This document shows positions 33,340 to 43,985 of a stretch of DNA of 64,000 nucleotides, in pieces. Under the pieces are notes generated by a model. The model saw only the letters and a list, made by a program, of their open reading frames with translations, searched no databases and had not been told where the DNA came from. How positions within the stretch are numbered: the stretch's first letter is position 1; every line of letters starts with the position of its first letter. The stretch spans positions 21,248,387-21,312,386 of the forward strand of contig CM034392.1 in assembly GCA_019925095.2 (NCBI GenBank). The letters are read 5' to 3'. Source of the DNA: Dendrolimus kikuchii (lineage: Eukaryota > Arthropoda > Insecta > Lepidoptera > Lasiocampidae). The position numbers were made by a program, and so were the translations under genes.

Positions 33340-33565
33340 ATCTTCTTCACATGGTATTAAACAATTTCGCTTTCTGCGTCTGTCTACCTGTCTGTATATC
33401 TCTTATTCCTAAACCACACAACAGATTTTCGCAATCAGTTTCCAATTTTTACTGAAAGTTTATATTATGAAATGTGTATGAGTTTATTATGAAAACCTAA
33501 GTTTTTTGTAATTACAATAGAGATGCTTCCCACGGTTTGACCCGTGGCATAGCCATGGGGAAAAC
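33340..33565 (+). repeat. Short dispersed repeat (CTGTCTGTATATC family)
   Basis: It shares landmarks with 51910-52140: TTTCGCTTTCTGCGTCTGTC, CCTAAACCACACAACAGATT, GAAAACCTAAGTTTTT and a closing CCCGTGG-like motif. Probably a non-autonomous element; its ends are not defined. Confidence 0.5.
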
Positions 33566-36300
33566 TATATACATTTCTATGATATAACTTCACAGAAGAT
33601 TCATATGAGTATACTGATTACAACACCATTTTTATAAAGTAGGTAATGTGAAGTCGTCGGCAGTGGAATCCTCTTACCAATTAATATTAATATGAAATTG
33701 ATGTTTTTTAATGCATATTGAGGACGGAAATGAATGACATATGAAATCATGGAACACAGTTATGTATAATTATGTATGCTTGTTTTTGATGTTCTTCGAT
33801 GCAATTAGACAAGGCTGTCAACTTTTCGTATTTATTTGCATTTTCTGTATATAATGAGTGTCTCATTTCCATATGTATTGTGTAATAAATTTTGACAAAT
33901 CAGATATGATTGATTTAATTTCCTCGATGGGTTGTGTCTGTGCTTGCATGCCAATTCGTATACAGAGAGACAAATTATCCTAATTTCACTCTATTCAATT
34001 TATTAATTAAGATTATGTAAGTTTATTAAACACTTTCATATTATTGATCTCATATCCTGTGGAAACTCGTATTTTGGGATAAAGTATGCTTTGTTGATGA
34101 ATAAGGATTTCTAGATAAAAAGTAAATGTGTACCAAATTTCGAGTCAATTGGCTCATACCTAAGACACGGCCCTCTACCATGATGCATAACTACACTAGT
34201 AGTAGGAATTATTATTAGTATGAGTTAAATATGTAAAGATGTTTTTTTAGTCTTGATAACTCCCGGTAAAAAGAGTGGGTAGGCCCAGAAAATATTCCTT
34301 TGAAGTTGTGAGAGACTATACCAAGTCTCACATAAAATTTTCAACATCAAAAGTAAAACAGACTTTTTCCATATAAAATAATGTATTATCAAAATAATAT
34401 ATGCTATGCTTACAAACTATAACTACTTACACTATTTACAAAATACAAGTCTACAGAGTATACCTATTTTATGTTTGGCGTAGGTAGTATCTTATATATT
34501 ACAATAGTTTAAAGTTTGAATAATGTCCATCGTGGCGGAAGAATACTGTATAGAATAAAACCAACAAGATTAGATGGCGCCACATGTCTTTCTGTTCGTT
34601 TTTGACGTTTTATTATTTAAAAGATATTTTTTAAAGCCATATTAGGCAACAATCATAAAGAAACTTATTAAGTCTGTCAATTATGATTCGATTAGAATAT
34701 TTGACTGGCTTGGCCTGTAATGTTGAACAATGAAAGTCAATAAGCGAGTAGTTTATCTATTTGAAACATATTTTTTAGATTTTTACAAGCATATTGTTCT
34801 ACCTTATTCTTCGAGTTTCACAACTTACAATTACTGTCTGGTTTGGTCGCAAAAAAAATATTTTAAAAGAATGTAAAAAGTTTGAAAAAATAAATAATCT
34901 GTGTTCTCTAATCATGTTGTGTCACCTCAATGTATCGGTAGGTGTTTTTAGCGCTAGAGTAGGTACAACAGACAGGTAAGTACGACTAACCTGGTTGAAG
35001 GTGGCTATCATCGCCTACGGACAGTTGGAATAGCAGAGGTGTTCGTTATCAATGCGCTTGCAGACTCGAATGAATATTCTGATACCTTATTCGAAAAACC
35101 CCGTATTGCAATGTTATGGGAATACCTCAGCCGAGAGCTTATTTCAAATTTTCAGAGAACTTAAGAGAAATATTCTTGCGCACTGTTCTGTACACGAGCG
35201 AAGCGACTGAAGGAAGTGAGGATGACAATCACAAGCAGATGGCGATCGGTGTGGCGATAGAAATAGAATGAATGCACCATTTTAAACAGTTCTTAATGTA
35301 ATTTCTTCTCCCAAAATTGGAATGCAGCATATATATATATATATATATATAAACTTAAGCGTCATAGATATGCAGAAATGTTTATAAAAATATACCTATA
35401 TAAAAGTCAAATATATGCTAATAATTGCTATACAGTTACTGTTATCAAACTTAATACGTAAGATTACACTTTAATACGATAGAACAGTAATAGACAATCT
35501 TTATTAAAATTTAGGTATTAAGTCAATGGCTAGGCATTCGCCACCGTGATATTCGTTTTCGTACTATATAATGTAAATTTTATTTAAAAGTAATAATAAT
35601 AAGAATCTCATTAAAATTCGTTACATTTTTCTTATAGGTCTAATGAGTTTTCATCTAATAAAATTCATCACAAATAAATTGAAAAATGTTCCTATAAAAT
35701 ACATGTTAAATTTACGAGGTAGTAAAATGTTGTGCGTTTTATTCTTAATACCTACTTATGTACATATGTACTTAAAAACAATATTTACAAATATACCTAC
35801 ATTGCGAATCATTCCCAGATTATATTTGATTTATACGAGGCCTCAGTTTAGGCTTACTCTAAAGGAAATACATTTTAAGAGAAACAATTTTAAATGATCA
35901 AATATAGCAGCTAATTAGGTAGGTATGGTACAAGTAAGTACTCATTAATACATTCAGTGCATAGAATTTTGTGCTAGTGCCTTTGAGATCTATTAGAACT
36001 CGCAATCGATCTTAATTGCAGCACACATCGAACTTATTCAACCTCATAAAAACGAGTTTGTGAAAACGACGAGTCAAATTTTAAGCGGGAAGAGACTGTG
36101 TATGCTTCTTTTTGTAATACATCTATGTGTATATGGAAATATAGACATTATTACCTCTCTCGTACTAGTATTGAATAGAAACACGCAATTTCGGGCGCCG
36201 CACTAGGTGAAAAACCCCTTAATATCCTCTACGGGATAATGCACTGAAAGTATTGAGATGGTATATACTTTTGTCCTATGTAGTTGCATAGCATTATTAT
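33566..36300. other. Intergenic DNA between Ankmy2 and the T-box gene
   Basis: AT-rich, with a (TA)n run at 35329. No open frame with recognisable content. The block 34980-35280 has a more balanced composition and no repeat match, but no coding signal. Confidence 0.5.
35329..35351. repeat. (AT)n microsatellite
   Basis: An uninterrupted AT dinucleotide run of about 11 units. Confidence 0.9.
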
Positions 36301-36303
36301 CAC

Positions 36304-36309
36304 TTTATT
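36304..36309 (-). terminator. Candidate T-box gene polyadenylation signal
   Basis: TTTATT on the plus strand is AATAAA on the minus strand, 78 bases beyond the T-box stop codon. Confidence 0.45.
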
Positions 36310-36386
36310 GAGTTTAAAACATAGATTAAATTACATATATTTGTACACAAATATAATTTTACAAACTAAATGAGAATTTTATAACG

Positions 36387-36872
36387 TTAACCTTCTCCAA
36401 GCAGCGCACTAATAGTAAAACTTTTGACCCTACGACATGGAGCTGGCGCGGGGGGTGAAGGTGCTTTCGGCGGTGGGGGAGGTAATGAAGGTCCCCATGA
36501 AAATCCTGATACTGAACTGCTGGGCCAGAAGCCAAGTGGCATCGGCATATGTAGGGGTCCTAAGTACGGTAATTCAGGTGGATAGAATGTTGCCGGTGGT
36601 GGCGTGATGTTCTCAGGCGAAACAACTAAAGGCGCAGGAGATTCAACTAAAGGTGGAGATCTTGGCGATGAAGATCTCAAACTTCCTTCTTCGGAGCATG
36701 ATGACGCGGCGTCAGAGCACGGTCGCTTGGCTTCACTAGACTCCTTGATCGTTGTTTCAGGACTCTCGGCGCTGGTTTCTACGTTTTTCCTCTTGCACTT
36801 TGACTGGCCACACGCTCTGAAGCCTTTCGCAAAAGGGTTGTTATCGATTTTCAGTTTTGTGATGCGGTCATT
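36387..36872 (-). CDS. Doc: T-box last exon: end of DNA-binding domain and C-terminal region
   Basis: 161 codons plus TAA. It starts NDRITKLKIDNNPFAKGF (the C-terminal T-box helix region), then RACGQSKCKRK, an acidic/Ser-rich stretch (ETTIKESSEAKRP), a Pro-rich region (ENITPPPATFYPPELPYLG, then PSLPPPPPKAPSPPAPAP) and ends VKSFTISALLGEG. FTISALL fits the eh1-type pattern F-x-I-x-x-L-L known to bind Groucho co-repressors; that role is inferred. Acceptor on the minus strand is TCCACAG, phase 0. Confidence 0.88.
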   Translation of the reverse strand, partial: NDRITKLKIDNNPFAKGFRACGQSKCKRKNVETSAESPETTIKESSEAKRPCSDAASSCSEEGSLRSSSPRSPPLVESPAPLVVSPENITPPPATFYPPELPYLGPLHMPMPLGFWPSSSVSGFSWGPSLPPPPPKAPSPPAPAPCRRVKSFTISALLGEG

Positions 36873-36954
36873 CTGTGGACAATAAATAAAATTTATTTAT
36901 AACCTGGGTAAGTAAATTTATGAATTTTATTGAACATTTTAATATGTGAATTAT

Positions 36955-37125
36955 CAATGGCGGTTAACAACCATGAACCTCCGTGACATAATGGGTAAGA
37001 CATTGGCGTCTCATACTGATAATGTTAGTTCGAATCTAGGCTTAATGTGGATATTAGACGAGAAAATAACAACTTGCACCTATAGATATAATATCTAGAA
37101 AGAAAACATTTTTTTTTTTTATAAA
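36955..37125 (+). repeat. tRNA-derived SINE (probable)
   Basis: The run CATAATGGGTAAGACATTGG, followed about 30 bases later by TTAGTTCGAATCTAGG, resembles tRNA A and B boxes. It ends in a poly(T)-containing tail after ATAATATCTAGAAAG. The B box is near consensus and the A box is imperfect. Single copy here. Confidence 0.45.
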
Positions 37126-37229
37126 TCAAATGTTATCTGTATTAGCCAATCGTGCGTATCAGACTGTATAAGAGCCGTCACACAGCCCTTATCTTGTTTC
37201 GAGAATGCAATTTAAACATCCGTTTCCGC

Positions 37230-37395
37230 ATACATCCCTAATGTCTAATAGCTTGTAAGGGATAATTGTCGCACATGTGCCGCATGGCTTGGCGACAGGC
37301 CAATTAGCATGGCGTGTATGCCTGTCGCCGCCAGCGACGCCGCCCGCCGAGTGCCGCCGGCATCAGCAGCCTTCTTCCGAAACATACCGTTAACA
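37230..37395. promoter_or_regulatory. Candidate enhancer block in T-box intron
   Basis: A GC-rich, non-repetitive island with CACATGTG (E-box palindrome), a CCAATTAG homeodomain-like site and the inverted motifs GGCGACAGGC and GCCTGTCGCC. These form a perfect 10-base inverted repeat (37290-37299 and 37320-37329). No coding frame. Confidence 0.3.
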
Positions 37396-37557
37396 CGAAA
37401 TATTATACTTATTACTACTATTCAGACTGCAAATGTTGATGACAGTTATAATTAGGCTGAATAATTATTGAGGTATATTTAGGTAAGTACACTTTTGGGT
37501 CTCGCTTTTCGGCCGGCTGGAATAGTTCGAAATATCTATAGTATGTGATAATAATAT

Positions 37558-37780
37558 ACAGCCCATAATATCCCACTGCTGGACTCAGGACTCCCCATTT
37601 TCTTACATGGTGGGTTGGCGGATTTCACACTATCTCGGAATGTAAGTTACATCATGATATTTTTCCTTCTCCATCAACACGTGGCGATTTTAACAATATG
37701 CGCCTCTTTTGTAACGCTAGTTTGTGACTCAAGAGTGTCACCCACTAAGCTACCACGACTGTAATTGGAAATTCAACGTG
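37558..37780 (-). repeat. Lepidopteran SINE-like element
   Basis: It has the landmarks of a well-known lepidopteran SINE: CCCACTGCTGGACTC, a GGCGGATTTCACAC segment, ATTTTTCCTTC and a CACGTG box. On the minus strand it begins with a tRNA-like head (GTGGTAGCTTAGTGGGTGAC). Identification rests on general knowledge because there is only one copy in the window. Confidence 0.5.
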
Positions 37781-37829
37781 TCTTTGTGGAAATATTGTGC
37801 GACTCTCACTTGTATGGTGTTTACATGAT

Positions 37830-38060
37830 ATGATAAGGCGGCGCCGGCGAGTGTAGTTTGCTCACCAAACTACAGATAACCAGCAGCCTGCTAAGATAGC
37901 GAAGAGTGCTAAAAGCCTGTTATTAGTCGGGCAAAGTGCACTTCTCGCGTCGGTCGGTTAGCCGGGCCCGGTGCTCGAGGTGCGTCGGGCGCCGCCCCCT
38001 GTCCGCCCTGTCGCCCGTGACGTCACTACACAAACTTGCCGTCGCCGTTGCTTTTACTTT
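37830..38060. promoter_or_regulatory. GC-rich island with a full CRE site in T-box intron
   Basis: About 230 bases of strongly GC-rich sequence against an AT-rich background. It contains a TGATAAGG GATA-type site, a hairpin TGTAGTTTG/CAAACTACA (37852-37874), several GC clusters and the palindrome TGACGTCA (38018-38025). No open frame and no repeat match. It could be an enhancer or a promoter for an unseen transcript. Confidence 0.35.
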
Positions 38061-38250
38061 TTGCTTTTAACTATTTCACATATTGGCGACTGACGCCAGT
38101 TTTTTTTAATGTGTAATTAGGGTCCGGGCAAATTTGTTTTATTTATCTCACTGATAATATGAAATTATCGGGAGGGCAGTTGCAAATGTGCATTTAACTA
38201 AATGATGGACAGGCAATGCAAATTCGAAGCTTGGTAACTTTGAAAACTTA

Positions 38251-38795
38251 GTTATTGTGTAATGTATGCCTTGAGTTAATCGTGTTTTATATTCCATTCC
38301 GCTATCCCATTCCTGTTATCCCTTCCTAAAGGTTGGCAACACGTTGGCTTCTTTAGTTATTGTGTAATGTAATGCCTTCAGTTAATTGTGTTTCGTACGA
38401 GTGAGTGTTCTGATTATCTTCCCTATGCCATCGCCCTATTCTATTCCGCTATCCCATTCCTCTTATCCCTTCCTAAAGGCTGGCAACACGTTGGCTGCGT
38501 TAGTTATTGTGTAATATAATGCCTTGAGTTAATTCGTGTTTTGTACAAGTGAATGTTCTGATTATCTTCCCTTTGCATCACCTTATTTCGTTCCGCTATC
38601 CCATTCCTCTTATCCCTTCTTAAAGGCGGCAATACATTGCCTTCGTTAGTTATTGTGTAATCTAATGCCTTGAGTTAATCGTGTTTCGTACGAGTGAGTG
38701 TTCTGATTATCTTCCCTATGCCATCGCCCTATTCCATGCTATCCCATTCCTCTTATCCCTCCCTAAAGGGTCGCAACGTGTTGGCTTCGACTCTG
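38251..38795 (+). repeat. Four-unit ~146-bp tandem array
   Basis: Units begin GTTATTGTGTAAT at 38251, 38356, 38503 and 38649. The first is shorter (105 bases) because it lacks the TCTGATTATCTTCCC segment. Each has CCGCTATCCCATTCCT and a GGCAACACGTTGGCT-like end. The array runs into a Jockey-type tail at 38796-38878, so it is probably the internal tandem of a LINE/SINE 3' region. Confidence 0.85.
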
Positions 38796-38878
38796 GTGTT
38801 TCAATCGTCTATAACCGATGGTAACCACTGTCCATTAGGTGGGCCGTCTGCTTATTTGCCCGTTTAACAATAAAAAAA
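38796..38878 (+). repeat. Jockey-type 3' tail
   Basis: GGTAACCACTGTCCATTAGG, TGGGCCGTCTGC and AACAATAAAAAAA follow the tandem array directly. This is the terminal sequence also seen at 62640-62720. Confidence 0.7.
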
Positions 38879-38929
38879 AGTAATTGAAATAGTTTGCCAC
38901 CTAGTTACGCTCTCGAATAACGCGCCGGC

Positions 38930-39335
38930 ATTGTCAAAAAGGATTTTCTAATTCGTTGGTAATTTGTAACAATAGGCTATCGGCCGAGCGGTGCGGTGTC
39001 CGAGGATAACACGCAATGATACACAGCCAGACATTGTTCGGGAGTTTGTCCCGTTAGCCGGACAATCTATGCTAATCCCACAAAAGCGGCCGATGTAATG
39101 GATGCTGGGGTGAGTTTGCGCCTCGCTGCAGCCAGGCCGACGAGCGCTGCAGTAGCAAAGATGCCGCGTTCGAATTTCGAATTAACATTCGGATTATGCA
39201 CAGATACGGTACACTGATCGGCAAAGGCAAGAGCTAAATCTCGAAAAACAAACAGCGGGAGGGCTTTGAATTCTATTACCTGGCCACAATGCGATGAGGC
39301 TGTTTTAATAAATCGCATCAACATCCCATCTTAAA
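38930..39335. promoter_or_regulatory. Candidate regulatory block in T-box intron
   Basis: About 400 bases of balanced composition without repeat matches. It includes TCGAATTTCGA-type palindromic text and a CACAATG Sox-like motif. The open minus-strand frame (85 codons) has no family match and no ATG context worth trusting. I favour non-coding, possibly conserved. Confidence 0.25.
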
Positions 39336-39913
39336 TTATGGAGTATCTCGGCTGACTCTAAATTTATAATTGTAATACGTATATTAGCTTAAATTTCAAC
39401 TCGAAAATAACTGTTACAGCTCCATTATTAATTAGGTATTTAAAATTCACCAAAATATTTTTAGTTTTGAATTTCTAATTTTTAATTAAGTTTTTAAAGT
39501 TTTTTGGTAATTAATATACGTAAACAAAAACTACTGTTAATTATAAGTTACTACCTAAATGGAGTTTCCTATTTCGCTTACGCATTACACTATTGAAGAT
39601 ATAAATTGGTAGAGTTTACTGACAACTTTATATTCTGTCAACTTTAACAGGCGTATTAATTCTATTTCACAAAAATTAATTCTTATGAAAAAATAGATTC
39701 TATTTGTATGTATGAAAAGTTGTTTGAACCAAAATGTTTGTTTGTAAACCTTCGTAATATTATTATTGAGATTCATAGAATATAGATTTGTCGTAAGTGA
39801 ATTCTGTCCATCGTCTAATCTTTGTTATGTCACGTTTCATCCACCAATTTATTGATGTATAATATAGCACAGTTAAATAACATTGCCAATACATGATCTT
39901 TGAAAGTTGCAGC

Positions 39914-40170
39914 CATGACTGAAAAATTGAGAGGAAGAAGTTAGGTAGTACGGGCATGTAATGAGGAGGGATCAAAGTCAGGTGACAAAAAGAATGTTAA
40001 ATTGCAAGATTGATGGATATAAATGTAAAGGTGGACTAAAAAAGAGATGGATGGATTGTGTGAAGGATGATATGATGATTTATGGTGTGACAGAGGACGT
40101 ATGTCAAAATATAGGAGTATGGAAGAAAAAGACATATTGTGCTGAGCCCAAATAATTGGGAGAAGGTGAA
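39914..40170 (+). mobile_element. 5'-truncated LINE, C-terminal RT fragment
   Basis: The readable frame includes MRRDQSQVTKRMLNCKIDG, then KKRWMDCVKDDMMIYGVTED, then CQNIGVWKKKTYCAEPK. This is the typical C-terminal end of an insect endonuclease/reverse-transcriptase ORF (the R-x-R-W-x-D-C-V pattern). It is the better preserved partner of the copy at 18824-19085. LINE clade not resolved. Confidence 0.75.
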
Positions 40171-41159
40171 CAAAATGAAACGATGACGCTTACGTCGTAC
40201 GATGACGAATGACGAACGAACAATGCTTATGACGTAATTACCCTATCAAGCCATACGTTCTTAATGTTCAGTTTCTAGATGCGATAGGGTTTGATGATAT
40301 AGTATAGACATAGACAAATGCCCAATCTTATCTACAGCTCTAACCGATTGTAATAACTGCAACAACTCAAAAGTGTTTATGGTAGTAAAAGAACAGCAAA
40401 TGGTCACAATACTTTATAATCAGAAAACCTTACGGTTTTAACACATAATATGCACCAACTTTAACACTAGACGAGCACTTTTAGAACACCTCGCCATCCC
40501 TTCAACCATTTTTCAAGTGTATAAAAATTTTGCAATTGGCACAACCGATAGCGGACTGAAGTCATTGATAAACTATTGTAATTAAAATGTTATGAATGAA
40601 AAGAATCTAATACATTATTGTTTGGAAATTTTAGGTAATATTTTAAATAAGACATTATACAAAATACTATACTTAAAATTTTACATATAATAAGACAAAC
40701 CAAATACAGCATAAATCTATCGCGTCTGCGAACATGAAAATAAAATGTAGGAATACTGTCTATATACAATTAAGTACCGTCTATTTACATATTAGAGATA
40801 AGCACTCCTACATAAAATTATGTTAAATTAGAGAGAACTAAGTAGTTCTTAGTTCTCTAAAGTAAGTACTTTATATAGAACAAGCGCTAATCACCGAATA
40901 AATAAAAATATTACATTATTATTCAATTAAGGAAATGGCCCATTGTATCGTTTAGAAATATGAGGGTACATAACAAAATTAATTATTAACTTTAAAAAGA
41001 AACATGAAAAGAACAACTATGCTCCTAAATAACCGTAACACGATATATATCTATTATCTGTATTTTTACAACATCATGTTTATGTATTGACCATGGTCTT
41101 TAAACGCGCTAAATTATGCATTAATCAATTGGTTGAAGAAATATGACGTAACAATCTTC

Positions 41160-41400
41160 ATAAATGTGGTCTTGCGTGAGTGAGATTAGAGACTTCATAT
41201 AGGTAGCGATTCATTTCGGAAAGTGTGCGGTTGGACTGTTCTACCTGATTCCCCCCTGCACCATTCCAGCTTTGGACGACAAGGCGCTCCGATTTACGCC
41301 ATCTTTTCACAGTAGATATATAACCAGTGCTAACGAAATATTTTGCTCTTCTGCGTACGGCAGAGCTATGGAATGAACTACAATCCGAATGTCTTCGAGT
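41160..41400 (+). repeat. Degraded LINE-like segment (uncertain)
   Basis: In one plus frame RTAELWNELQSECL is readable, reminiscent of the R-T-x-x-L-W-N-x-L-P end of Jockey-type ORF2. Upstream frames are broken. The minus-strand open frame is the shadow. The adjacent 41500-41745 has an open minus frame with no family I recognise. Confidence 0.35.
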
Positions 41401-41887
41401 CACGTGTGAATATGTAAGCGAGCTCTATCTTTGACCGCACCATTGTCTAATATTAGGCGTGATCGTGGTGAAACGAGAACCTATTAATCTTAAAAATAGG
41501 TTCAAGGAAATGCTACCGAAATTATTTCATAGAAATTTTTTAAATCCCAGTGATGTTGTAAAGTTAAATTAGTGCGTATTGTCTTATGAAGTGGGCATAC
41601 AAAGACCACTTGAATCACCGGCAGTCTTTCAATGTTTTTTGTGATATAACCGGCACCATTATGCACGTTGGTAAAAGCTTTGGCGCCTTTCGACGTGAAA
41701 AAAATGCGAACATGACTGCGAATCATAGCACATTCCAGGAAACGTAGTATGGTTTCATGGAAGTCCAGTGTGAGATCGTATCATATAGGATATCCCTATT
41801 TGTATCGATAGTTATGTCACGTTTGTATTCACTAAAGTTACCGTTGCGCTCGGTCATCACCTACAATAATGTTATAGTTATTGACTG

Positions 41888-42079
41888 ATACCAAATGCGT
41901 CAGGAGGTGCGAAGGTGATGTCAGGAGCCTTAAGAACAGAGGAGCATGCATGACAAGAGTTATGAATGTCAAAGAAGCAAGTGAGGTGTGTAAGAATAAG
42001 CCTAAAAGGCGCTCCGTTGTTCGTGCCTACCGCGCAAGGGAACTGGCGTGAAGTTATGTATGTATATACCAAATGCGTC
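41888..42079 (+). mobile_element. 164-bp truncated LINE copy with 14-bp target-site duplication
   Basis: ATACCAAATGCGTC occurs at 41888-41901 and 42066-42079. Between them lies the 3' end of the LINE seen at 48530-48832 (from GGTGATGTCAGGAGCC to GAACTGGCGTGAAG) with a TATG-type tail. The boundaries show retrotransposition by target-primed insertion. Confidence 0.85.
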
Positions 42080-42189
42080 TTATTTATAGCGTTAAAAAAA
42101 ACGCCGCTAACGAAAATCTGCATTAGTGTATATACATACATTATCTGTCAATATTTATCGTCTTCAATCAATAACTCTTTTTTGTACAC

Positions 42190-42290
42190 CAATACATAAA
42201 AAGAACTTACAGACTAAAACTATGTCTCATTATGCACAAAGGGCGGTCTTATCGCTAGAAAGTGATACCGTCTTTAACAATAAATAACAA
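42190..42290 (-). repeat. LINE 3'-tail fragment with stem-loop
   Basis: On the plus strand it reads GTACACCAATACATAAAAAG, GCACAAAGGGCGGTCTTATC and CGCTAGAAAGTGAT, the reverse complement of the hairpin-bearing tail. 5'-truncated. Confidence 0.65.
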
Positions 42291-42477
42291 TATCGCATCA
42301 CAAATAACGCATTAAACCCATCGCTACATCTGCATAGATTGGTCTATAACTATAACATTATCCCAAATGAAACAGTAGCATTACAATTTAAAAGTACTTG
42401 AAAAACACATTACAGAATGTCTAAGTACGGATTTCATAAATTTTATAGAATACCCAAAGTTTATCTATACAATTATT

Positions 42478-42760
42478 ATAAAGAGACAAAGATTTGTATT
42501 GTTGTATGTTTGTAACGAATAAACTCAAAAACTACTGGACCGACTTAAAAAATTCTTTCACCTTTAAAATGCTACATTATCCCTGATTAATATAGGCTAT
42601 ATACAAATTAGGGATCCAATTAATCCATCAATCTGAACAAAATACTTGGCACTAGAATCGGGTTCTACGATTTTGATGAAATTTTATGTGTGTTTGAGTG
42701 GGTCTAGATTCACATTTAGTCCCGGTAGGTGGCGCTGGAATGGGGTTCTAGATTTTTATT
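42478..42760 (+). repeat. Two short non-autonomous repeats in series
   Basis: The first part (AAACTCAAAAACTACTGGAC, AAATTCTTTCACC, ATATAGGCTATATACA) belongs to the family at 11971 and 49225. The second part (GATTTTGATGAAATTTTATG, GGTAGGTGGCGCTGGAATGG) resembles 13250 and 53110. Ends are not defined. Confidence 0.5.
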
Positions 42761-42820
42761 TTTTCAGGGCAAGACAGTGTCTGCCGAGACCGCTGGTTAA
42801 AGATAAACTCAAATACCCAG

Positions 42821-42846
42821 CTGTCTTAGGATACAACCTAAGACAG
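42821..42846. other. Perfect 10-bp hairpin near T-box exon
   Basis: CTGTCTTAGG, loop ATACAA, then CCTAAGACAG. It lies 94 bases downstream (on the minus strand) of the splice donor of the middle T-box exon. Confidence 0.7.
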
Positions 42847-42939
42847 TTGGAATTTGCATAATAAATGTAGAATATAAATGCTTCTACCGTGTAGATAATA
42901 GTATAACTATCTTGTGATGTGCTAAGAAATCGTACTAAC

Positions 42940-43080
42940 CTGATAAGCAGTGACTGCAATGAACTCGGTCTCAGGGAAACTGAACGCTGCGTGAGGAGCT
43001 CCCCAAGCGAGAGCGGCAGCGTCACGGGCGCGTACCACAAGCACACGAGGTCTGTACTTGTGCATCGAGGTTAAGACCAT
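42940..43080 (-). CDS. Doc: T-box middle exon
   Basis: 47 complete codons (phase 0 both sides): [55 protein letters not shown] and [13 protein letters not shown] are core T-box elements; the Ala-rich linker between them is divergent. Acceptor TTCTTTCAG and donor GTTAGT on the minus strand. The methionine is internal, not a start. Confidence 0.9.
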
Positions 43081-43421
43081 CTGAAAGAAATTGAAATATT
43101 TTAATATTGAATTTAAAGGAGACGGATACGCTTTCATACATTCTTGGGCCTAGATTGTAAAAAGATCAGAGTAATTTTAATATCTAGTTTTATTATGTTG
43201 ATATCTCTTATACAAGTACTGGGTTTAGTTATTTTTAATGAAATTATCGTCTGGTGTAAGTGTTTTCATATTATTAATTGCTAGAATTCATTCACATAAA
43301 TCGACTTATATCATTTGTGATTTATTTTTATAATTTTTGTTCTACAATAAAGAAATTAGGGCTAATGCTTACAACTTCGTAATAACATTTTCTTAAGTTT
43401 TCGCGACTTGTATACATAATA

Positions 43422-43488
43422 AAACTACGTTTTAACGGTTTTAAGCGCGGTAATTTTATTTGTTTTTGGTTTTTCCGACGTTTCGTAA
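43422..43488 (+). repeat. Foldback arm fragment
   Basis: It matches the outer 67 bases of the left arm at 14209 (AATAAAACTACGTTTTAACG to TTTCCGACGTTTCG) and then stops abruptly. Confidence 0.8.
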
Positions 43489-43699
43489 CTAACTTCGTAA
43501 TAGAAAACATAACGCTTTTTTGACCATATCTCAACTTATTACATTTTTGTGGCCCAAAAAAACCGGTCTCCTTATTTTGAAATAAAAATTCCCGATAATA
43601 CTAATTCGATTTTTACAACATAAAGTACATAGTACAATGTCCACATGTTACTGTAGATTCGCAAAAACTTATGTGGAAAATAAATAATTTTTATTCAAT

Positions 43700-43985
43700 T
43701 CATCTCTGTTATCAGCTGTTCCCTCAATAACAGATGAGATTGCGAACACCTACACAAGACACAAGGAACGTCTAATGATTCGCTCAAATGAGCTCACCCA
43801 GAAGCTGCTGTACAACATCCCATATAGACGCCTAAAACGAGCCAACATTCTTGACCTGGATGCAAAATACAGATCCAATTAAAGAATGTGAATCATTAGA
43901 TGCTGTTTTCTACACGACTTTAATCAATCAAATCAGCTGCTTATGGAACAGAAGCCTTACTCTCGAACGCCTTTCCTTATTTGGT
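43700..43985 (+). mobile_element. LINE ORF2 C-terminal remnant
   Basis: One plus frame reads TDEIANTYTRHKERLMIRSN, then ELTQKLLYNIPYRRLKRAN and LDLDAKY before a stop. The R-R-L-K-R-x-x-x-x-D-L ending is typical of Jockey-like ORF2 C-termini. Sequence after the stop is degraded. Confidence 0.45.

Larger units (their letters stand above)
36873..42939 (-). other. T-box intron, repeats plus GC-rich blocks
   Basis: A 6.1-kb intron. It holds two SINEs, GC-rich non-repetitive blocks at 37.2-38.06 and 38.9-39.3 kb, a four-unit tandem array, and truncated LINE copies at 39.9, 41.2 and 41.9 kb. The minus-strand open frames within it (for example 39067-39324) show no family match. Confidence 0.75.

Noticed and set aside
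39067..39324. 85-codon minus-strand ORF in the T-box intron
   Set aside because: No domain and no acceptor or donor in the right phase. The open frame can be explained by GC-richer composition; listed instead as a candidate regulatory block.
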